5,332 bases of DNA from Candidatus Rifleibacteriota bacterium. Lineage in GTDB: Bacteria; Riflebacteria; Ozemobacteria; Ozemobacterales; Ozemobacteraceae. The stretch spans positions 1 to 5,332 of the forward strand of contig JAKQKW010000339.1 of assembly GCA_029560455.1 (NCBI GenBank), written 5' to 3'. The number at the start of each line of letters is the position of its first letter. Within the stretch, counting starts at the first letter, position 1. Shown here piece after piece: positions 1 to 5,332 of this stretch. The notes under the pieces are model-generated. The model was not told the origin of the DNA. It did no database searches and was given only the letters and a program-made list of their open reading frames with translations. The translations under genes and the position numbers were made by a program.

Positions 1-705
1 GGCAGCGAGAGCGCTTTCGACTTCGTCAGGCGGGTCGATGCTGGTAATCAGCGAGGCTTCGAGAGTGATGCCATAGCGGGCGGCAGACTGGGTGCATTCC
101 CGCATCATGTGTTCGTTTATTTCATGCAGGTTTTTGCGCAGGTCATTGATCGAAACGCCGGCAGTTGCACTGTTTTCTTCGGTCTTCTGAGCTTCGAAAT
201 TGGCAATGCGTTCGCGCAGAACCGAGATGAAATAGGCCATGACGTGCACGATCGGATTTTTAACTCCGAATAGATAGGCGTAGAGATTCTGGTCAGTGAC
301 CCGATAGCGAATCTGGCCGCTGAGCGCTGTATTGAGCTGGTCTTTGGTGACGGCTTCGAGATACTGGCCGGCATGATTGGCGGCCGGATCTTCGGGGTCG
401 AGAGCCATGTTGAGTGTCTGGGTCGAGATGTTCACCTTGTGGACTTCTTCCCAGGGGAACTTGAAGTAGGGTCCACCCGGTGGAATGACGACCACCTGCG
501 GGTAGGCGTAGCGTTCGCGCTCTTCGTCAATCAGATTGATGGCAACCGGCAGCGACAGAATCGTCTTGCCCTCGATGCGCTGGGCGCGGCCGAAAACTGT
601 TTTAACAGCCAGTTCGTTTTGCTCGACGGTATAGATGCCCGACCAGAGGTAGTTATAGAGAAACCAGACGACAAAACCAATTATAAAGCCAGCAAAAAAT
701 GGCAT
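1..705 (-). CDS. SPFH/band-7 domain membrane protein (HflK/stomatin-like), 3' end cut by the window
   Basis: The first 235 residues of a membrane-anchored SPFH (band 7) protein are visible; the reading frame is still open at the window edge. I chose the ATG at 705-703 because a strong Shine-Dalgarno, GGGAGG at 716-711, lies 5 nt upstream. Residues 3-22 (FFAGFIIGFVVWFLYNYLW) form one hydrophobic N-terminal membrane segment. The SPFH domain follows: YTVEQNELAVKTVFGR (25-40) is the typical first strand region, GGPYFKFPWEEVHKVNI (77-93) matches the HflK-type G-hh-P-W-x-V segment, and YGITLEASLITSIDPPDEVE (211-230) is the hallmark end of the domain. In known families these proteins oligomerise on the membrane and act as scaffolds, for example HflK/HflC around the FtsH protease. 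Whether this one partners with FtsH, another protease or a NfeD-type protein cannot be judged, because the downstream gene is not visible. It is separated from the dehydrogenase gene by a terminator, so it is probably transcribed separately. The family call is firm; the subfamily is not. Confidence 0.86.
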   Translation of the reverse strand, partial: MPFFAGFIIGFVVWFLYNYLWSGIYTVEQNELAVKTVFGRAQRIEGKTILSLPVAINLIDEERERYAYPQVVVIPPGGPYFKFPWEEVHKVNISTQTLNMALDPEDPAANHAGQYLEAVTKDQLNTALSGQIRYRVTDQNLYAYLFGVKNPIVHVMAYFISVLRERIANFEAQKTEENSATAGVSINDLRKNLHEINEHMMRECTQSAARYGITLEASLITSIDPPDEVESALAA

Positions 706-739
706 GCAGACCTCCCATATCTAAATTTACTGCCCCGCC

Positions 740-768
740 ATTCTAAACCATTTTTTCCAACTTTTACA
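740..768 (-). promoter_or_regulatory. Weak sigma70-like promoter candidate for the SPFH gene
   Basis: Read on the minus strand, TAGAAT (745-740) matches five of six bases of the -10 consensus. TGTAAA (768-763) lies 17 bases upstream and matches only three of six positions of the -35 consensus. It would start transcription about 30 bases before the SPFH start codon. The spacing is ideal but the -35 is poor, so this is only a candidate. Confidence 0.3.
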
Positions 769-776
769 GTTTCTGA

Positions 777-791
777 TGATTTCTGAAATCA
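777..791. repeat. 15-bp palindrome upstream of the SPFH promoter candidate
   Basis: TGATTT-CTG-AAATCA is a perfect 6-bp inverted repeat around a 3-base centre. It lies just upstream of the candidate -35 element of the SPFH gene. That is a plausible place for an activator or repressor site, but an AT-rich palindrome of this length can arise by chance. No regulator is encoded nearby. Confidence 0.35.
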
Positions 792-862
792 GCAACGCTT
801 ATTTGCAATATTATTGATTACTGCAGAAACAAAGTTGAACTGGTTCGTCGGCCCGGTCTATC

Positions 863-927
863 AGTCGGGTTGCTTTTTCTTCAGCGATTCGCTTCGCTCA
901 CAAGCTTACGAAAAAGCAATCCCGACT
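863..927. repeat. Long imperfect inverted repeat (17-bp arms, one bulge) between dehydrogenase and SPFH genes
   Basis: The left arm at 863-879 (AGTCGGGTTGCTTTTTC) pairs with the right arm at 910-927 (GAAAAAGCAATCCCGACT), with one extra A in the right arm as the only irregularity. The 30-base loop contains a second small palindrome, AGCGA-T-TCGCT, at 883-893. On neither strand is the hairpin followed by a T-run, so it is not a classical intrinsic terminator of the full stem. A lesser plus-strand alternative exists: CCCG (852-855) pairing with CGGG (866-869), followed by TTGCTTTTT. It could be a folded RNA element, a dispersed REP-like repeat or a small MITE remnant. I see no terminal duplication or coding sequence to support a transposon. 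Confidence 0.6.
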
Positions 928-1064
928 TCTCCCCGTGCCTGCTATTACAAAAGATTCTGCTTTTGATTTGCAGTTATCAATAGCAGCACAAAAGCAGACG
1001 TGCCATGTTTGAAAGTCGATAACTGATGCCGGCCGGTGCCGAAGTTGCGCTGATAAATGTGTTG
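928..1064. other. Non-coding remainder of the intergenic region, with small inverted repeats
   Basis: No gene with a plausible ribosome-binding site or protein-like composition is seen here. The stretch holds a short hairpin, CAAAAG (948-953) with CTTTTG (960-965). Two longer-range inverted repeats are also present: TGCTATT (940-946) with AATAGCA (979-985), and CAGTTATC (971-978) with GATAACTG (1018-1025). These overlap and could not all form at once. They may be chance, or parts of a structured RNA together with the larger repeat at 863-927. Confidence 0.3.
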
Positions 1065-1099
1065 AAAAAATGCTGCCTCGGGTGAGTGAGGCAGCATTT
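1065..1099 (-). terminator. Intrinsic terminator of the dehydrogenase gene
   Basis: Read on the minus strand, a perfect 12-bp stem is formed by 1099-1088 and 1079-1068 (AAATGCTGCCTC and its complement) around an 8-base loop. It runs directly into six T residues (1070-1065). The stem starts 20 bases after the TGA stop at 1122-1120. No T-run follows on the plus strand, so it is oriented to end dehydrogenase transcription and to isolate the SPFH gene from it. Confidence 0.92.
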
Positions 1100-1119
1100 G
1101 CTGTTAGAGCGTTTATTGA

Positions 1120-2178
1120 TCAGTCTTCGTGAATCTGTTCGCGCATGTCGCCCATGATGGCGCGGGGAACCGGCAGGTCGAGCATGGTATGCAGGCCGGG
1201 TTTGGCGTTGATGACCTGAGGGATCATGTTGATGCACATGGCGATGGTGCCGATGCCACCGGGAATTTCGGGTTTGTTGGCGAGGTTGACGTTCGGGGTG
1301 CCCTTGATTACCACGTAGTCACCGGTGTCGGTGCCTTCGAGTTCGGGCTCGATCTGCTGCGGGTGAATCATTTCGACGGCCATTTTGCCGTTGACGTAAC
1401 CGAAGCCTTTCATGGTGCAGCCGGCGACGTTGCCGGGCTTAACTTCGGCGTATTTGGTCTTGCGCAGCACTTTTGACACGATCGGGGCCATGGTCTGTTC
1501 GACCGGTTTGTCGAGTTTCCAGCCGATGGCGTCGCAGATCATGTTTACTGATTCGTTGAAGCCGACGTGACCGGCGAGATGGCCGGCGGCAGACTGCTTG
1601 TTGAATTCGTCGAGGGTGATGCCGACGCCCTGTTCTTCCATGACGGCGGGGCCGAACGGTGAAAGACTGTTGACGCGTTCGGCTTTGATGAATTCGACGT
1701 CAGTGCAGGCGCCGCTCATGAGAACCACGAGCAGGTCCATGATCAGGCCTGGGTTGATGCCGGTGCCGAGAATGCTGACGCCATTGGCTTTGGCAAGGCG
1801 GTCCATTTCGGCAGCCAGTTTCGGTTCTTTGGCTTTCGGGTATGCCATTTCTTCGGCGGTGGTGATACAGTTGATGCCCTTTTCGACGATCAGTTTGATC
1901 TTGTCGAAAGCTTTGGCAGTAAAACTGTCGGTGCAGAGAAGCACGACATCAGCCGATTTTTTGCTGATAACTTTGTTGATATCGCCAAGAATAGTGACGT
2001 CTTTGCGGTCGCCACGGGGGACGCCAAGCACTTCGAAGATGCTTTTTCCGACGCGGTCGGGGTGAATGTCGCAGACGCCGACGATGTCAACGCCTTTCTT
2101 GCGCAGCAGCACTTCAGCCATGCCGCTTCCCATGGCACCGAAACCCCAGATGGCGATTTTTACGTTTTCTTTCTTCAC
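1120..2178 (-). CDS. ord: 2,4-diaminopentanoate dehydrogenase (DapB-like fold, NAD(P)-dependent)
   Basis: This 352-residue cytoplasmic enzyme matches the clostridial-type 2,4-diaminopentanoate dehydrogenases in length and layout. That family oxidatively deaminates 2,4-diaminopentanoate to 2-amino-4-oxopentanoate in ornithine fermentation, after D-ornithine 4,5-aminomutase and before the AKP thiolase. Visible marks are the N-terminal Rossmann motif GFGAMGSG (residues 12-19), the second-strand segment CDIHPDRVGK (36-45) that would contact the cofactor, the conserved TGINPG (139-144) at the start of the catalytic domain, and a C-terminal MLDLPVPRA (332-340). The start is GTG at 2178-2176, set by AGGAG 7 nt upstream; the next in-frame Met lies inside the Rossmann loop and is too late. 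The gene has its own promoter and terminator and appears monocistronic. No aminomutase (oraS/oraE) or thiolase (ortA/ortB) gene is adjacent, although those are often clustered with it, so the pathway assignment rests on family resemblance alone. A related amino-acid dehydrogenase with another diamine substrate is the main alternative. Confidence 0.8.
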   Translation of the reverse strand: MKKENVKIAIWGFGAMGSGMAEVLLRKKGVDIVGVCDIHPDRVGKSIFEVLGVPRGDRKDVTILGDINKVISKKSADVVLLCTDSFTAKAFDKIKLIVEKGINCITTAEEMAYPKAKEPKLAAEMDRLAKANGVSILGTGINPGLIMDLLVVLMSGACTDVEFIKAERVNSLSPFGPAVMEEQGVGITLDEFNKQSAAGHLAGHVGFNESVNMICDAIGWKLDKPVEQTMAPIVSKVLRKTKYAEVKPGNVAGCTMKGFGYVNGKMAVEMIHPQQIEPELEGTDTGDYVVIKGTPNVNLANKPEIPGGIGTIAMCINMIPQVINAKPGLHTMLDLPVPRAIMGDMREQIHED

Positions 2179-2185
2179 ATCATTT

Positions 2186-2190
2186 CTCCT
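2186..2190 (-). promoter_or_regulatory. Shine-Dalgarno that fixes the GTG start of the dehydrogenase
   Basis: AGGAG (2190-2186) lies 7 nt before GTG at 2178-2176. Two ATG codons sit between them (2183-2181 and 2180-2178), but they are read in another frame and meet TGA at 2177-2175 at once, giving Met-Met-stop. The last base of the second ATG is the first base of the GTG. The real gene therefore has to begin at GTG. Confidence 0.8.
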
Positions 2191-2247
2191 GGTTATTAAT
2201 TGCTGTTCGTTTGCTATAAAGCTTTTACAGAAGACTGACAGCCCGAA

Positions 2248-2270
2248 AACCGGGTATTTCGCACCCGGTT
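2248..2270 (-). promoter_or_regulatory. Hairpin in the dehydrogenase leader, possible attenuator
   Basis: AACCGGGT (2270-2263 on the minus strand) pairs perfectly with ACCCGGTT (2255-2248) around a 7-base loop. It lies about 10 bases after the predicted transcription start. Only TTTTC follows the stem core, so it is weak as a terminator. The descending arm can instead pair with the next bases (CCCG-GTTTT-CGGG, 2254-2242), giving two mutually exclusive folds. It does not match a riboswitch class that I recognise. It could equally be a transcript-stabilising 5' hairpin. Confidence 0.45.
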
Positions 2271-2287
2271 ACCTGACTTCATGGGCA

Positions 2288-2315
2288 AGTATACTATAAA
2301 AATAAACTATGGCAA
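2288..2315 (-). promoter_or_regulatory. Sigma70-type promoter of the dehydrogenase gene
   Basis: On the minus strand, TTGCCA (2315-2310, five of six to consensus) and TATACT (2293-2288, five of six) are separated by 16 AT-rich bases. Transcription would start near 2281, giving a leader of about 100 nt before the GTG. The perfect palindrome GAAAATTTTC (2323-2332) lies just upstream of the -35 and could be an UP-like AT element or a binding site. Confidence 0.72.
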
Positions 2316-2390
2316 GCGCTGCGAAAATTTTCACAAACAACAGGGCTGGAGCGTAGATCTGGAACATGAGAAATCAGGAGAGCGAGGAAT

Positions 2391-2410
2391 AAAGCGAAAT
2401 AAAGCGAAAT
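2391..2410. repeat. 10-bp direct duplication
   Basis: AAAGCGAAAT occurs twice back to back (2391-2400 and 2401-2410), preceded by a similar AGCGAGGAAT. It lies about 30 bases from the larger tandem array and looks like the same kind of slippage-prone, purine-rich non-coding DNA. Confidence 0.7.
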
Positions 2411-2440
2411 GACAGAGATAGGGCAATAGGGCGGGAGAAC

Positions 2441-2504
2441 GAGAGGACGAGAGGACGAGAGGACGAGAGGACGAGAGGACGAGAGGACGAGAGGACGAGA
2501 GGAC
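2441..2504. repeat. Tandem repeat: eight perfect copies of the 8-bp unit GAGAGGAC
   Basis: Eight uninterrupted identical units fill 64 bases, with a degenerate copy GGGAGAAC (2433-2440) before and a purine-rich tail (AAGAAAAGGCAAGAGG) after. The strand is strongly purine-biased: seven of eight bases in each unit are purines. Because 8 is not a multiple of 3, all three reverse frames run open through it with the same short peptide motif (SRPLVLSS), but no frame has gene-like flanks. It sits between the receptor's stop codon and the dehydrogenase promoter. The perfect identity suggests recent expansion by replication slippage; it probably varies in copy number between strains. Confidence 0.95.
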
Positions 2505-2550
2505 AAGAAAAGGCAAGAGGATGCACATTGATGATCAACCGGCGCTGGAC

Positions 2551-2589
2551 GGGGGCAGGCTGGGCAATCGGGGGCAACAAGATTCGGGG
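2551..2589 (+). other. G-rich tract with four G-runs, marginal quadruplex candidate
   Basis: Runs of five, three, five and four G occur at 2551-2555, 2562-2564, 2570-2574 and 2586-2589, with loops of 6, 5 and 11 bases. The last loop is longer than usual for a stable quadruplex. It lies just after the receptor gene's stop codon, on the strand opposite its mRNA. I found no hairpin plus T-run terminator for the receptor in this gap, so how that transcript ends is unclear. Confidence 0.3.
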
Positions 2590-2606
2590 AAAATGAGACG
2601 CAAAGA

Positions 2607-5332
2607 TTATGCCGTATCTGGCAATGGCTGGCAGATGTTTGTGACTGCAACGATTGTCAGGTCCAGGTCAGTGTCAATGGCCGAAGAACTGGCTTTGAGC
2701 TGCCCGGCAAGATGGTCGACCAGCATTTCGGGGGAAACATTTTCCGTGTCGGCGAAGCAGGCGCTGGTAACCGCTGTTTCTGAACCTGTGAAGCAGAGCA
2801 GGCTTTGCCGACTGTCGAGCTTTATGGTGGTGACTGCCGGCCCCTGGTTATCAGCCGCAGTGATGGTGACAGAGCTGAGTTTGACTGCCTCGGCACGGTG
2901 GCTGACATGGTCGAGAACCATTGGTGGTCGCATGCCGGCGTTAGCAATTATTATTTCTTTTTCGGCAACCGGCAGAAGCATCAGCAGTGAGATTTCGTGG
3001 TGATTTTCTCTGGCGCTGCTGTTCTTGAGGATTTCCTGCAGGCCGAGCATAAAGGTGGCAGGCTGGTCGGAGAGGTGGCGCAGCTGCAGGGCTGCTGACC
3101 TGAGAAATGCAAGCAGCAGACAGCGGCTGATACCGGTTCCGGCAACTGTGCCAAGCAGCACGGCAGGTTTCTGGCCGGGAGTTTCGAAAACTTCGAAATA
3201 ATCGCTGCCGTTTCCTGAGGTCGAAATGATTTTGCCGAAAATGCTCAGATTGCCTGTATTAATGGGTTTTTCGAGGCGGGTCATGAGTTTTTCCTGAACG
3301 ATCGAGGCGACGTGCATTTCTTCGAAGTCGACCAGAATCTCGTTGAAAATGCGGGCGAGCGAACCGAATTCGTCGCGGCCGAGCTCCGGCAGACGATAGG
3401 CGAAGTTGCGGCGCTGCAGTTCGCCGATGCCAGACTGTAATTCGGTAAGTGGCTGCAGTATGCCCGAGGCAACGCGAAGGCCGAGTGAAACCGAAATCAG
3501 CAGGCTGACGAGCGCAAGCAACAGAATCGTATATTTTTTTCCGGAAATTTCGGCTTCGATTTTTTCGAGCGGAAACAGAGAAAAGAGCCTTATAGTCGGC
3601 ATATGCACGCATTTATGACCGGCAAGCAGATAGTCTTTGCCGTCGATGCGGCAGAATTCGGGGCGAGTCAGGGTCTGGTCACGCAATTTGTGCATGAATT
3701 CGACGAGCTCGGGTTTTTCAACGGCTTCGGGGGGAAATACCTGTGTCATCAGCTCGTTGGCAGCCATTATGGTTATACCTTCAGCGCTGCTGCGAATATT
3801 GCCAAAAATACGTCTGACGAATTCGAGCTCCAGGTTGCGGCTGTCCCAGACGTATAGCATGAGATAGTCGATGATTTCCGGGTCGAAAAGCGAAAAGTTT
3901 TCGATGAAGGTTGGGTGGCGAATCTGACCAATGCCCCAATGCCAGAAGGTGCCACGCGTGTAAAAGCGGCCGATCAGCTCTGCCGGTTTTTTCTGCATCA
4001 GGCCATCAGCTATGAACTCCACTTCGGTGGCAGTTTTGTCAGAAATCGGAGTTTTGTTGATGACGGACATTATATAGACCGACAGCTTGAATATGGCCTT
4101 CATGACGTTGACTTTGGCGTTATCGCCTGCCAGATGCGGATTGAATACCTCTTTTAGGCTGCTGTTAAGCATCAGGCCGACTTCGCTGACTATTATGCCC
4201 GTATTGCTTGCTGTCAGCAGAAACATATCAGGCCCGGGCCGCTGTTGGTCGAGAAAGCTGTAAATGGTATTGCGGTCGATGTGATTCTGTTTCAATGATT
4301 TTTGCAGTTGCGACAGGGCAGAAACGATGCGCCCCTTCTGTACCGTGAATTCGTGGTTGAAAAGCTCGTCGACATCCTGCAATCTGGTCAGGCTGAGGTT
4401 AAAGGCTCGATTCAGCAGACCAACCCGCAGTTGCTGCAGATAATCACTGCCCGAAACGAACAGCAGAAAGCCTGGCAGAATGCTGGCTACTGCAAAAAGC
4501 AGCAACAGCTGACTGCGGATTTTCAGAGATATTCGAGTTTGCAGAACGGTTACTCTGTAGCTGAGAATGGCGTAGAAACCGAGGCAGAAATGCAGCAGCA
4601 GTATTACCATGCGTGTCAGGGTATCGGTTGCGAGCTGATCGACAGCATTTCTGCCGATGGCACAGAAACTGGTCAGTTCTGAGTTGATGAATCTGGTAAA
4701 AACGTAGTGCCCCGGCAAAATCTGCCTGTTGGTGTAACTGTGTCTGAACTCGGCTTTTTTCTGGCTGAGCTCGTTTACGACCAGCGGGTTATGGCAGAAG
4801 ACTTCAGCATCTGAAAGCAGCCCCACACTGGCGTTGCCACGATAGTTATCAAACCAGAGTCTGAGGCCCGGAAGGCTGTTCAGTACCCCATATTCAAAAA
4901 AAACTGCCAGGCCAAAATTGGGGCCGGTTTTAAGCCAGGTCAGCGGGTATTTTTGCGTTGAATCCGGTCTGATAAGTCTTAATTCGCGGCCGGCATAGCA
5001 GTGCCGCGAATAAAATGGAAAAAAGTGCGGTCCGAAAACCGTGCGCATATTTGCCATGCTTTCGGCTGGAATATCCTTCTCATTGCGCATGTAGTCTTCG
5101 TTGATAATCTTTCTTAATTCAAGATAGGCAGATTTCCAGTCGCCCGGTTTTTTTTCGTATGGAAACCCGGCCCGTGCAATATCTCCGTCGGCATTCCAGA
5201 CCAGGTAGCGCAGTTTGATACGGTGCTGTCGTGCATAATCTTCAATCGCCTTTGCCATTTCGGCTGGACCATTCTGGCGGTTAAAAAGGCTGTTCAGGCT
5301 GGAGCACAGATATTTTTCGGTTTCGGCCAGCG
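2607..5332 (-). CDS. Multi-sensor membrane receptor with HAMP and SpoIIE/PP2C-type domain, 5' end cut by the window
   Basis: The frame is open to the window edge. The ATG at 5258 has no Shine-Dalgarno, and 24 protein-like codons precede it, so the true start lies outside. Residues below are counted from that Met (883 to the TAA). Membrane segments are 214-234, 249-270 and 576-598. The short basic linker 235-248 fits a cytoplasmic loop, which puts residues 1-213 and 271-575 outside the membrane as two separate sensor regions. The second starts with long helices and ends in a Cache-like strand pattern (DYLLAGH, then LFSLFPLEKIEAE). A HAMP segment follows (about 599-648, Pro603 and DEFGSLARIFNEI). 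The C-terminus (about 655-876) is of the SpoIIE serine phosphatase type: GNGSDYFEVF, LLGTVAGTG, IIANAGMRPPMVL and DLDLTIVAV align with its motifs. Two usual metal-ligand Asp positions are changed (GD to GT at 703-704, TDG to TGS at 824-826), so catalysis is doubtful. Such receptors normally control anti-anti-sigma-type switches; no partner is visible. Confidence 0.86.
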   Translation of the reverse strand, partial: LAETEKYLCSSLNSLFNRQNGPAEMAKAIEDYARQHRIKLRYLVWNADGDIARAGFPYEKKPGDWKSAYLELRKIINEDYMRNEKDIPAESMANMRTVFGPHFFPFYSRHCYAGRELRLIRPDSTQKYPLTWLKTGPNFGLAVFFEYGVLNSLPGLRLWFDNYRGNASVGLLSDAEVFCHNPLVVNELSQKKAEFRHSYTNRQILPGHYVFTRFINSELTSFCAIGRNAVDQLATDTLTRMVILLLHFCLGFYAILSYRVTVLQTRISLKIRSQLLLLFAVASILPGFLLFVSGSDYLQQLRVGLLNRAFNLSLTRLQDVDELFNHEFTVQKGRIVSALSQLQKSLKQNHIDRNTIYSFLDQQRPGPDMFLLTASNTGIIVSEVGLMLNSSLKEVFNPHLAGDNAKVNVMKAIFKLSVYIMSVINKTPISDKTATEVEFIADGLMQKKPAELIGRFYTRGTFWHWGIGQIRHPTFIENFSLFDPEIIDYLMLYVWDSRNLELEFVRRIFGNIRSSAEGITIMAANELMTQVFPPEAVEKPELVEFMHKLRDQTLTRPEFCRIDGKDYLLAGHKCVHMPTIRLFSLFPLEKIEAEISGKKYTILLLALVSLLISVSLGLRVASGILQPLTELQSGIGELQRRNFAYRLPELGRDEFGSLARIFNEILVDFEEMHVASIVQEKLMTRLEKPINTGNLSIFGKIISTSGNGSDYFEVFETPGQKPAVLLGTVAGTGISRCLLLAFLRSAALQLRHLSDQPATFMLGLQEILKNSSARENHHEISLLMLLPVAEKEIIIANAGMRPPMVLDHVSHRAEAVKLSSVTITAADNQGPAVTTIKLDSRQSLLCFTGSETAVTSACFADTENVSPEMLVDHLAGQLKASSSAIDTDLDLTIVAVTNICQPLPDTA

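Noticed and set aside
373..786. Plus-strand open frame of 137 codons
   Set aside because: It lies mostly antisense to the clear SPFH gene, lacks a ribosome-binding site and resembles no protein family; its tail runs into non-coding DNA.
863..927. Possible second intrinsic terminator
   Set aside because: The T-run lies inside the stem, and no T-run follows the full hairpin on either strand; a full terminator already exists at 1065-1099.
977..1237. Minus-strand open frame of 86 codons across the terminator
   Set aside because: It overlaps the 3' end of the dehydrogenase gene in another frame and passes through the terminator hairpin; the composition is not protein-like.
1598..2065. Plus-strand open frame of 155 codons
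   Set aside because: It is antisense to the dehydrogenase, whose own frame carries all the family motifs; the translation has shadow-like composition.
2433..2504. Possible CRISPR array
   Set aside because: The repeat unit is 8 bp with no spacers, and no cas gene is nearby.
2294..2650. Overlapping minus-strand frames encoding repeats of SRPLVLSS
   Set aside because: These are by-products of the 8-bp tandem array, which leaves all three reverse frames open. There is no Shine-Dalgarno, and they overlap the promoter and the receptor's end.
2521..3003. Plus-strand open frame of 160 codons
   Set aside because: Most of it is antisense to the SpoIIE-like domain, and no motif or ribosome-binding site supports it.
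4302..4682. Plus-strand open frame of 126 codons, glutamine-rich
   Set aside because: It is antisense to the receptor's membrane hairpin; the Gln richness simply mirrors leucine codons (CTG) on the other strand.

Overview
The window holds three genes, all on the minus strand, separated by two intergenic stretches of about 415-430 bases. In transcription order (right to left) they are: a very large membrane receptor with a HAMP segment and a C-terminal SpoIIE/PP2C-type phosphatase domain (2607-5332, 5' end outside the window); a stand-alone 2,4-diaminopentanoate dehydrogenase (1120-2178), an enzyme of anaerobic ornithine fermentation; and an SPFH/band-7 (HflK/stomatin-like) membrane protein (1-705, 3' end outside the window). 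I see no plus-strand gene, tRNA, rRNA, CRISPR array or insertion sequence.

The organism is a bacterium of moderate GC content. The dehydrogenase suggests an anaerobic amino-acid fermenter. Large multi-sensor HAMP-SpoIIE receptors, together with short junk-like tandem repeats between genes, recall uncultured candidate phyla such as Riflebacteria. That placement is an impression from family knowledge and has not been tested.

The dehydrogenase looks like an independent transcription unit. It has a good sigma70-type promoter (TTGCCA, 16 bases, TATACT; 2288-2315), a leader of about 100 nt with a perfect 8-bp hairpin, a clear Shine-Dalgarno before a GTG start, and a strong intrinsic terminator 20 bases after its stop codon. 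The SPFH gene has a strong Shine-Dalgarno and a weaker promoter candidate. Its upstream region holds a long inverted repeat (863-927) and a 15-bp palindrome. The gap between receptor and dehydrogenase holds eight perfect copies of an 8-bp repeat (2441-2504), a 10-bp duplication and a G-rich tract.

Nothing in the window links the three genes functionally, and I do not see a clear new multi-gene system. The points most worth a second look are: the receptor's phosphatase domain, which has lost two of the usual metal-binding aspartates and may be a pseudophosphatase; the isolated dehydrogenase with its structured leader and an ATGATGTGA start-stop overlapping its start codon; and the unexplained repeats between the genes.
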